A stretch of 64,000 nucleotides of DNA, from NCBI GenBank assembly GCA_037367355.1, contig CM074697.1:1984001-2048000 (forward strand), given 5' to 3'. The notes beneath the pieces were generated by a model, which worked only from the letters and a program-made list of their open reading frames with translations, was not told where the DNA came from and did no database searches. This document shows positions 20,940 to 30,440 of this stretch, piece by piece. Source of the stretch: Neoscytalidium dimidiatum (Eukaryota > Ascomycota > Dothideomycetes > Botryosphaeriales > Botryosphaeriaceae). Made by a program: the position numbers and the translations under genes. Position 1 is the first letter of the stretch; each line of letters begins with the position of its first letter.

Positions 20940-22979
20940 ATGATTCTTGGGCACTCTTTCTTCCCAGCTTTGTTGGCCTTGCTGGCACGCCCTTTGGTTT
21001 CTGCGGCACAAAGTGATGCGCTGCAAACTTGCCAGCAGATCAGCGACCAGGTCTCCAGTGCCAGTTCGGTCATTTATCTCCGTAAGTCGGCACACACTGG
21101 TGGTCTTCGGATGTCTTCACAACACCTCGTTTGACACCTTCTAGTACATCCGAGCTTCTTGCCAGACATTCATCATTGGTACCTTTCCTCAAGTCAGACG
21201 CCAGCATGTGTCCTCGAGGTCGGCTCTGCTGAGGATACCGCCACTGCAGTAAGTCACTAATAGTGGGCTCTCCACCCTTTCTTCTCCGTCACCTAGTGAA
21301 TTTATCAGTCCATTCTCTTGGTCAAAATACTCATGTATAATCCGTGCCGGAACAGTTGCGCATAATTGGGCAGTCTCGGACCCCATTCGCAGTCAAATCA
21401 GGTGGCCACGCTTCCAATCCCGGGTTTTCAAGCACTACCGGTGTACACATCTCCCTGTCGCGCCTTGACCAGGTCGTCTTATCCGCCGACAAATCCTCTG
21501 TTGAAATTGGCACGGGCAAGGTATGAATCGGCCTCGGTGCGGACTTCCGAGTAATGCTAAGTAGAATCATCCTCAAGACTTGGGCGGATACCTACAAGAA
21601 GCTACAAGGCACAGGATACAATGTTGTTGGAGGGAGAACCGTCGGACCGGGTGTGGGAGGTTTCACTCTTGGCGGTGGTTTTTCCTGGTGAGTCTTTGCC
21701 TGAGAAACAAAGTCAATAGTGCGGATTCTTACAGAGCTGTTGCAGGAAGACAAATCAATTTGGTTTGCTATATATTCCGTATCTACAGATGCGCTTTGGA
21801 CCACATTTGCTGAGAGATATACAGGTTTGACTTGCGACACAGTGAAGAGTTTCAACCTGGTTTTGCCCGTAAGAATTCCAGAACGTTGTTACCTCTACCG
21901 ATCTGCACACTAATACGAGTGGTCAAGAATGGGACGATCACAACTGTAGACTCATCCAAGCCCGATCTCTTCTTTGCTCTCAAAGGAGGTCTCAATCGCT
22001 TCGGAGTCGTCACGTCAGCTGAATTCTACACACACGAGCAGCCCGCCCAAGTCTACGTCAGTACCGAGCTCTTGTCCAGACGGCCTTCGTTCCTCATCCA
22101 TACTAATCTCTCGTCCAGGGAGGCCTCGGCCTGTACGGCGCGGACCAGCTCGACGCCGTCCTCAACGCGACCGCAGCCTTCGACGCCGACAACACGGACC
22201 CCAAAGCCCAGATCATCACGACGCTGGAGGGCGCCGCGACCGGCACCTCCGCGCTCGTCATCTTCTTCTACGACGGGCCGGACCGGCCGGCCAGCTTCGC
22301 GCCCTTCGACGGCCTGAAGCCGATCATCAGCACCGTCAAGGCGCAGACGTTCTCCGACTTCGTGGCCGGGTTCCCGTCGAACATCGTGACGAATGCGCGG
22401 GGCACGTTCCACACGCTGTCGACTTCGAAGCTGACGCCGGCGTTCTTGGAGGCCGTGAGGGGGGAGGCCGATGTGAGTTTTCCATAGCCGCCGGGGCGGC
22501 GTTGCTCGCGCATGCTGACGTCCCTTCAGGCTCTCGGGAAAGTCATGGCGTTGCACAGCGGAACGAGCATCAGTTACGATGTCGAGCCGTTCTTGAAGAC
22601 GTACGGTGACAAGGCCACCGACAGCGCGTTTCCGCATGCCGATTCTCCGCTTCCGGTGAGTATCTGCGCAGAAAGTTGATATTTTTCTGTACATCTGACC
22701 CGTGTCAAACACTAGCTGAACCTCTACTTCGCCTGGATTTCGCCTTCGGATGACGAGTTCTGGTACGACGCCATGCGCAAGTCCATTGAGAAGCTCAAGG
22801 ATGTGGCTGTGCAGGAAGGGATCTATCCGGATGACTACACGGCGTACCCCAACTATGCCATCACGAACACCACGGCGGAAGATCTATACGGAGAGACTAA
22901 CGCGGCGCGTTTGAGATCCATTCGGAGCGCTGTGGATCCGGATGGTGTCATGAATCTGGCTGGCGGCTTTGAAATTTAA
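20940..22979 (+). CDS. Secreted FAD-linked oxidoreductase (BBE-like), possibly broken at one junction
   Basis: Berberine-bridge-type oxidoreductases bind FAD, often covalently, and oxidise alcohols, sugars or specialised metabolites outside the cell. A signal peptide (MILGHSFFPALLALLARPLVSA) is followed by family blocks PFAVKSGGHASNPGFSS, VGPGVGGFTLGGGFSW, GLTCDTVKSFNLVLP, LFFALKGGLNRFGVVT and, at the end, DPDGVMNLAGGFEI. Exons read as 20940-21081, 21145-21248, 21356-21520, 21578-21687, about 21817-21868, 21928-22056, 22119-22472, 22530-22655 and 22716-22979. Every junction is canonical and in frame except exon 4 to 5. There the only acceptor in the right phase (ending 21816) creates a TGA. 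Either splicing is unusual or one base has changed and the gene is dead. Function beyond the family is unknown. Confidence 0.78.
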
Positions 22980-23453
22980 CGTGGATCGGCCCTTGTAAAC
23001 CGGTATCAATGATTGATGAGAGGAGAGTAACCTTGAGGCTGACGCGGAGAAGGAAAGATCGATATACCTTGAAATATCATAAAGACAAAGCATCAATGTG
23101 GATATTAGTATCTTGTTTGGGGAATGGGCTATGTCATGAGCGCCCTTTTTCTCGAAAACCGAGTGATATGAACAATGGATTCGTTCAGGTCACAGAAATC
23201 AACGCGCGAAAACCAAAAAGCAATCAAGGTTCAAATATCCGAAATGGGAAAGAAAGTCCGGCCTCCCAATTTCGACTGGAAGCTCCACAAGACCAGTGCG
23301 AACTAAGGCGCTTCGAGGTGCAATAAATGTAGCTTGTAGAAGAGAAACACCGATATTCGCACCATTTCCACCGTGGAGCCTTTCGACTTCTGTAGTTGGA
23401 GAATCGAATCTACCATGGGTGGCGTCAACTTCAGCCAAGACTAATCCTTCGGG
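22980..23453. other. Short intergenic region
   Basis: AT-rich, with no coding signal on either strand. Confidence 0.5.
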
Positions 23454-24342
23454 CTATTCTGTGGCTTCTATCTCTTCCACGGACAGAGCTCCTACATCTT
23501 GCTGTAAAGCGCTGATTGATTTGATATTCGCATCGGAAGCCCTCTTACTCCCTCTAGGCATTTTTGTAGCATATTCAGCGCTTCCATCTTGATCGTATAT
23601 CGCAGCACTAGTTCCTGCTGCTTGGTGCACAATCCGAGTGATCGAAGAAGGAGCTGGTAAGGCTTGTAGTGAGAGAGGTTCGACTTCGCCGTCATGTGTT
23701 GGGCCTCGGACAAACCGCTCAAGCTTGGTTTTGAGATTTTCAAAAGCGGCGCTCTCAAGCAGGAAGTCTTTCACGGGTTCTAAGGTCTCGATAATATCCT
23801 CGCGTAGATCCACTGGTCTTCTTAATCGGAATCATCTTCGTCGGCGAGAGACACCACATGAACTAGCACTTTTGCTCCCTTGACCTGATCGTCCGGTAGT
23901 CTTTGCCTCTTCGGATTCTTCTCAGAAGCATATATATTTTTGATATGATCTGCCACGGCCCTGGCCTGCCACTGGACGAGTTTTGTTGCAAGGAACTGAA
24001 GAGCCTCTCCGGCTTCTTCTAAGAGCTCGCGTGAGAATATTTTGAGTAGGCGTCGAGAGTTACGACTTAACCTTTCGGCTACGATGCCATTGTTCGATAT
24101 GGCTTCTTTGAAGAGAGGTTGCAAAAATCGATCCCGAGAGAGCAGCTCAACAAAGTTGATACGTAGCGGAAACGAAATCTGCGTTAGGGTATTGCGTGTT
24201 CCCAGTGACCGCGGAATAGCAGGACTGTACCGAGGAATTGGAATCCGGCGGGGGCGAGAAACCGGAATCGGAGAGGCATCCTGTCTACTCTTCCCGAAAG
24301 TCGTCTCTATATTGGAGTCTCTCAGAGATCTTTGCCCTACTT
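23454..24342 (-). pseudogene. Degenerate relic of an unnamed fungal protein
   Basis: Two adjoining minus-strand frames look like one former protein. The first (24342-23822) includes INFVELLSRDRFLQPLFKEA, SRRLLKIFSRELLEEAGEAL and KGAKVLVHVVSLADEDDSD. The second (23813-23454) includes VDLREDIIETLEPVKDFLLE and AFENLKTKLERFV. They are separated by a TAA and a one-base frame change within about 12 bases. Upstream, the first frame is closed by another TAA near 24345. The layout (a charged helical segment, then an acidic DED patch, then a LREDI...F segment) reminds me of a multicopy fungal family of large proteins without a settled name; I do not claim the match. TAA codons that could derive from CAA fit repeat-induced point mutation, which is inference. 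Confidence 0.5.
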
Positions 24343-24463
24343 AAGTGTGACCAAGGGCGAATGTGTTTGGGTTCCACATTTTTACTGCTCTCGGCAAATG
24401 AGCCTGTGGCTGTTATCGTATCCTCTTCGAGTTGTTCGGTGGTCGTGGTATCGGCTAGGCCCA

Positions 24464-25484
24464 CTATGGTTGATTTCTTCCGACTCTAAAATCTTCTGTA
24501 GCTGATTTCTCTTGATATCTTACTATCTCGTTGTCCTTGTCATAAAGGCCGTCCGAGTCATGATTTGGTCCGAGTCTCATTTGTTCTTCTGCCGTGGCGG
24601 ATGTACTCGGCTCGCCTGTAGTTTGGGATGGATGAATTGAGTCACTGGCTCTGAGATCTGATGCCTGTATACCTCCGTTGGATACTGTTTCGGAAATCTT
24701 ATTGCTCGAAGAAGCAGCTTCGTGGCTGTGCTCGTCCTCTGTTGCGGCCTGTTGTGGACCCCAACTGCTGCTTCGCTCAACCTCAATGCCAGCATCCACA
24801 CTCAACGGATCAGACGAGTGCTCATTGTCTGTCACACTACGCTTTTGATGGCTCGCTGAGTTATCGTAAGGTACCGGTGCTCCTTCTCCTCGCCTCAACT
24901 TCTCATCAGAGGCCCGTTGACTGACTGGCACTTTCAAATGAAGTGTAGACTCTTCAAAACCTTCCAAGTACAGTAGTCGTATGCTGGGACTCCACAGTTG
25001 ATGAAACTCGGTTGATAGTCTTCATTCATAGGACCATACCTGCAATTGACAGCAGTAATAGGTCTTGCCCATTGCTGAACACTGAAATAGGAGAGTTCAA
25101 GTCTGTGATAGATGAAGAGTTAGCGATGGCGTCTTACTGAGGCGCAGGGGATTGCCTTTCTAGTGTTCCTTTAGGTGGGCTCTTCGTTGGACTCAGCCTG
25201 CTGAGTTGAGGCTCAAAAACAACCAGGTGGATACGCGAGTTAGTCTGCTTTAGAAGAAACGAGTCTAAGGGACCTGCGAAGCCTGGCTGGGGTAGCGCGG
25301 TACATATAAACAACTCTAAGCCTGCAAGGCTGAGGCTGAGAACTAACCTGCTGTCTGCCTGATCCACCTGCATACGCTGTGATGTGGAGGCAGAAATCAG
25401 CCTTGCGGGCTGGGCGGGGACGAAGCGATGCATTGGTCGAGATGCATGAGCCATTGAGACCTCAAGAAATACTCTTCCGTTCAA
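24464..25484 (-). other. Low-complexity coding-like remnants next to the relic
   Basis: A 168-codon frame (24967-24464) is Ser/Glu/Asp-rich and low complexity. A 117-codon frame (25484-25134) begins MNGRVFLEVSMAHASRP. Both are on the strand of the relic at 23454-24342 and may be its former N-terminal part. I see no domain and could not join them by introns. Confidence 0.3.
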
Positions 25485-26962
25485 TAGCCTGCCGTCATCG
25501 ACTGCAAAGTCTGATGTCTTTTCTTTCTCTCACTTTTTCCCAACCACCCCTCTTTGAACCTTTGCTCCCCCTCCTTATCCCAGCTCAAATTTTTTTTCTC
25601 AAAAAAAGTAAAACAATCCCAGCTTAAATCATTGGAGAGATCTTGAAATGGAAGCTCAAATATTGCTGTGCTCATATAAAGCATCTGAACAGATTTATTG
25701 CAAAGTGGTGGTGAATATAACGGCAGGGCTATCGGACGGAGGCTGCGCAGGCTATATTTTCGTGTCAGAATAGTCCAAGATCTCTTAAGAGCGGGACATT
25801 TTTTTTTTTTTTGAATTGCTTAGTTAATTCTTGTGAATTGATTTGGTAACTGAAGGTCCCTATGAGGCCCTTTAGAAGAACGGGGCCGAAACCCTTGAAT
25901 ATTACTTCGACGCCGAACCACTGCACTTGGTGGATTCATTTTTGCCCTTGTTTGCTGGCTATTGGGATTCGATTGTCAGAAAGGCGATGAAGACGTCATG
26001 CCTGAGATACTTGAACCGCGCACAATTACGATATCAGACGTGCGGCGGGGCTCGAAGGGGAGATTCTGCGAAATACACGTGATCAGCGCACCCGACCGCT
26101 CAAGACGTGGAAGGCGCGAGCCAAAGCTATCGCCATTGATTAGCGCGCAAATCGCTCCAGAAGCCTATCTTGAGCGGCGACGCGGAGATCTATCGGCTGC
26201 GAAAGGGTTGCCAAAGAGTCTAGGCGATGATATGCTTCAGCATTGGCCCGCATAAAGTGACAGCCCACTTCGAGGGCCCCGCTCCCGGCCACCTCTTTTC
26301 AAACGGGCCGCGCCGCAACGAGAATCGGAGATCTCTTGCTTACTCGAATGGCGATCGTACGGCGAAGCAACACATGAGTGAGGCAGGCTTGGAATGTTAG
26401 GATTGATGAAGCTGGACATCAGGGTGGAGCGGAAAGGAGCCGAATCAAGTGGAAGCAAGATAAGCAGGATGGGTTTACGGACGAGTGATGAGGGTTTTAA
26501 TCTGGCTGGCCATCAGGTGAAGTAGTCGTCCATCCGGGACGGTCGGGAAGCCGGAGCTGTCACGCTAGCAGACGGTACCGCGGCGCACCGTCGATAGCAG
26601 GCCGCAGGTCGGGAGTTGACGGGCATGGCAGGAGACGCGGGCAGGCCTCAGCATTCTTCGGCAGGGCCCGCGTGGTGGGCGTGCGGTGTTTTTGAGTACA
26701 GGGCTGCATGGTGGAGAGCAAGCTGAGACCTTGGAGGGGCAAGTCAGCCGATTTCAGTGTTATCTCGAAAGATTATGCTGTGCCTGGGTGGGCTTGTCGC
26801 GAGAGCCGACCGGGATGCCCAGTGCGCAGCGTTGGTGGTGCGTCACCTTACGCCAGCCCCACCACATTTAAGACCCCGCCGCGCCGAGCGACAAAACATT
26901 GAGCTGCCTCAAGTCCTCCCATCACTCCTCAACAACACCCACCGCCCTCCTGAGATACCCAG
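25485..26962. other. Intergenic region and promoter side of the PGK gene
   Basis: An AT-rich left part has a 14-base T run near 25800. The right part is GC-rich with CCACCACATTTAAGACCCCG near 26850-26880, likely core promoter of the PGK gene. Confidence 0.45.
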
Positions 26963-27229
26963 GTACGTGTGCCCTCCCTTCCCCCGGCAATTGTGGCCTG
27001 CTGCGCGTGATGCGTGCGACGCAATGAGCTGCCCCGCCGAGCTCTGCCATCTCAGCAGCCCCTCCACGGGCGCCTGAATCTCCCTTTGCACCGAAGCGTT
27101 GAACTGCGGCGCAACGATCGCATTGCGCAAGCAGTCATCTTCAGCCTCTTCGATAACTGCCACAACCACTCGCAATAGCATACTTGTCTCCTCAAGAGCT
27201 CAGCTGACTGTCCGCCTAGACTTCCACAG
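26963..27229 (+). other. Probable 5'-UTR intron of the PGK gene
   Basis: Donor AG|GTACGT at 26963 and acceptor CTTCCACAG ending 27229 bracket 267 bases, with a branch-like gctgac at about 27202. It lies wholly upstream of the ATG at 27263. Leader introns are common in highly expressed fungal genes. It is inferred from splice motifs alone. Confidence 0.45.
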
Positions 27230-27233
27230 CATA

Positions 27234-27262
27234 CCACCACCACCACCACCACCACCACCACC
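27234..27262 (+). repeat. (CCA)n tract directly upstream of the PGK start codon
   Basis: About nine CCA triplets end at the ATG. This gives an unstructured C/A-rich leader, compatible with efficient scanning. Confidence 0.9.
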
Positions 27263-28631
27263 ATGTCGCTCTCCAACAAGCTCTCCATCACCGACGTCGA
27301 CCTCAAGGGCAAGCGCGTCCTTATCCGCGTACGTATATCCATATACGATACTTTCCTACCACTGCCAAGACTAATGTCATGCAAGGTCGACTTCAACGTT
27401 CCCCTCGACTCGGAGAAGAAGATCACCAACAACCAGCGTATCGTCGGTGCTCTGCCCACCATCAAGTACGCCATCGACAATGGCGCCAAGGCCGTCATCC
27501 TGATGTCCCACCTTGGCCGTCCCGACGGCAAGAGGAACGAGAAGTACAGTCTTCGCCCCGTTGTTGGCGAGCTTGAGAAGCTCCTTGGCCGCAGCGTCGT
27601 CTTTACCAATGACTGCGTCGGCCCTGAGGCTGAGGAGGCCGTCAACAAGGCCACCGGCGGCCAGATTGTTCTCCTGGAGAACCTGCGTTTCCACGCTGAG
27701 GAGGAGGGTAGCTCCAAGGACGCCGATGGCAAGAAGGTCAAGGCCGACCCCGCTGCCGTTGAGGAGTTCCGCAAGGGCCTCACCAAGCTCGGTGATGTCT
27801 ACATCAGTAAGTGGATTTGAGGATCCGAGTCCTTCTGTCTCTTTTAAGACTGACATGATCGCAGACGACGCTTTCGGTACTGCCCACCGTGCCCACAGCT
27901 CCATGGTCGGTGTCCAGCTGCCCCAGAAAGCCGCCGGTTTCCTCATGAAGAAGGAGCTCGAGTACTTCGCCAAGGCTCTCGAGAGCCCTCAGCGCCCCTT
28001 CCTTGCCATCCTCGGTGGTGCCAAGGTCTCGGACAAGATCCAGCTGATCGACAACCTGCTGGACAAGGTCAACACCATCGTCATCTGCGGTGGCATGGCC
28101 TTCACCTTCAAGAAGACGCTCGAGAACGTCAAGATCGGCAACTCGCTCTTCGACGAGGCCGGCGCGAAGACGGTGCCCGCCCTGGTCGAGAAGGCCAAGA
28201 AGAACAACGTCAAGCTCGTCCTGCCCGTCGACTTCATCATTGCAGACAAGTTCGACAAGGACGCCGCCACGGGCTACGCCACCGACGCCGACGGCATCCC
28301 TGACGGCTGGATGGGTCTGGACTGCGGCGAGAAGTCGGTCAAGCTGTACAACGAGGCCATCGACGAGGCCAAGACCATCCTCTGGAACGGCCCCGCCGGC
28401 GTCTTCGAGTTCGAGAAGTTCGCCAGCGGCACCAAGGCCACGCTCGACAAGGCCGTCGAAGCCGCCCAGTCCGGCAAGATCGTCATCATCGGCGGCGGTG
28501 ATACCGCCACCGTCGCCGCCAAGTACGGCGTCGAGGACAAGCTCAGCCACGTCTCGACCGGCGGCGGTGCTTCCCTGGAGCTGCTGGAAGGCAAGGCCCT
28601 GCCCGGTGTTGTTGCTCTGTCGAGTAAGTAA
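27263..28631 (+). CDS. PGK1: Phosphoglycerate kinase
   Basis: Cytosolic glycolytic enzyme that transfers phosphate from 1,3-bisphosphoglycerate to ADP. Exons 27263-27328, 27386-27806 and 27865-28631 join in frame to give 417 residues, the normal fungal length. Family blocks in order are [86 protein letters not shown] and the ADP-binding [13 protein letters not shown], then [16 protein letters not shown] near the end. Codon use is very strongly biased to C-ending codons, as expected for a highly expressed gene. Introns are 57 and 58 bases. Nothing unusual in the protein. Confidence 0.98.
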
Positions 28632-29146
28632 AATGTTGTAATGCACGTTTTCTGTGGTGCCGCCACGGCTCTGATTCTGGATGGCATAAAAATTAAAGGA
28701 AGCTCGAGGCTCTGATGATGATTGAGGCGGAAAACCCGATGGGCCCCCCCTTTTTTTGTTCTTTGTAATGTAAATGATGACAATAAGATGATTTGAGGCA
28801 TTTTGATGAGCGGGAAATTTCTTGATGGTTTCTGTTGGTCTACCCGTCCTGTCTATGATGCATGATTCCAAAGTACTAGTCCTATCGGAGGAAATGTTCA
28901 ACGGATGATCGGTGGCGTGCCTTTAAGATGCTTCAATACTTATTCACAATTGTGGCCAACGTGCCGTCCCTCCGCTGAAACAACCAGACGTGAGGATTTG
29001 ATAGTGCCTGTTCACTGGTGGCGTATTCATAAACGCCATGTATCTTCCATTCCTCATGCCAAATATTGATTCTTCCTTCCCTCTCCGCCGGACCAGGAAT
29101 CGCTCGTTTATCCCATATTTTGATGCAGTAATTTTGAATCAGTTCG
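28632..29146. other. Convergent 3' region between PGK and SEM1
   Basis: Both genes end facing this interval. It holds no coding signal, only their 3' untranslated regions. Confidence 0.5.
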
Positions 29147-29710
29147 TCAACCCCGCTTCGCCTCAACCTTCTTCAGCTCCTCCTTCAGCTGTGCGGAGAA
29201 GTCTTCACTCGTATCGTCGTCATCCCAGCTCTCCTCCCACAGATGCGTGTTGGACGCGGGCAGCTCGGTGTCGTCTTGTTCCCAGTCTGCGGTGAGATGA
29301 GAATATGTGTCAGTTTGTCTGCTGTTCGGGCGACAAGCATGTGTGGTGACGGCATTCTTCCTCTCGACCGTGCATGATGGGCAATCGTGGTGACTGGGAC
29401 AAAGCGGGAAGGAAGGGAACGATATAAAGCAACGGAGATGCAGGACATCCTATCTATTGCGAGATATCTGTTCCGACACAGTAATAGGGCGGATAGGCAG
29501 ACGGGTGGGATGTTCGGACGAGCTGCGGCGGCTGCGGTTGCCCGCTGCTTAGCGCTGCTCATCGCACTCACCTTCGACGGGAAAGTCCTCGAACTCGTCA
29601 TCCTCTTCCAACGCAGTGGCGGGCTTCTGCTGGTCCTTGGGATCGTTGCCCGAGGCGTCTTCGACGACAGCCTTCTTGGTGTTCACGTCGCCTTGCGCGG
29701 CTGCGGACAT
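29147..29710 (-). CDS. SEM1: SEM1/DSS1, small acidic subunit of the 26S proteasome lid
   Basis: Small disordered acidic protein that stabilises the proteasome lid and also associates with TREX-2 and BRCA2-type complexes. Exon 1 is 29710-29572 and exon 2 is 29286-29147, joined in frame across a 285-base intron, giving 92 residues. The diagnostic motif is split by the intron: DEFEDFPVE then DWEQDD, followed by LWEESWDDDD and a C-terminal helix SAQLKEELKKVEAKRG. Length and composition match the family. It is head to head with IML2 across about 730 bases. Its short, spliced frame makes it easy to miss. Confidence 0.93.
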
Positions 29711-30440
29711 GGTTTTGTTGTTCGAGCGGTTTCGGTTGAGTTTCTGGCGGAGGCTGAGGTGGCTTGCGCGCGTTTGGAGGGCGGGAGCGCAGGTACGTGT
29801 TGTGTGCAGAGGTATATGAGGGCGATGAGCGGGCGCGGTGCGGCGGGAGATGCGTTGTGGATGTCGGTGGTGGTGATGGGGTAGCTGCGGCGAGCTCTCT
29901 GTCTCTCGGGCCAGCAGTCAGCACGTCGGCGGGCGCCAAGGCGGGCGGTCTCACACACGGGCGACAGGGATGCGGCGCGGGCCCTCTGCGGACGATGTCA
30001 TCGACGCCGCATTCTGCCTGCCTGGGGCCTTGCCCGACACGCACCGCAGCAGACCGGTGCCGCCAGAGGAGCAGCATTAGTGCACAGCCTGCCCGCTTCA
30101 GCTAATAACCAAACCCGAAGCCCTTTACACGGCGCTTCTCGGATTTCGCTCGTCCGCGCAATGCCGCCGATTGCTCCCCTCTTCCCCTCCTCCTCTTCCT
30201 ACTCCCGTCCCTGCTCCCCGTTCATGTCGCCGCTCTCTCGGTCCGCCTTTGTTGCCGCGACCACCACCGCCTTGCTGACCACCGCTCCTGTGCGCCCGCT
30301 TATCTCCCTGCTTCCGCCTTGAGGCCGGCCTTGCCGTTTGGTTCCCTCTCACACCTCAACTACTGCCAAGCCTCCGAAAGGCGAACGGGAAAGAGATCCG
30401 ACCGCGAATCCGAACACGCGCATTCTACACACTATCCATC
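29711..30440. promoter_or_regulatory. Bidirectional promoter region between SEM1 and IML2
   Basis: The 730 bases separate the divergent ATGs at 29710 (minus) and 30441 (plus). It is GC-rich and C/T-rich toward the IML2 side. I see no clear TATA box. Confidence 0.5.

Noticed and set aside
27804..28901. 365-codon minus-strand frame
   Set aside because: Antisense of PGK exon 3; long only because of PGK codon bias.
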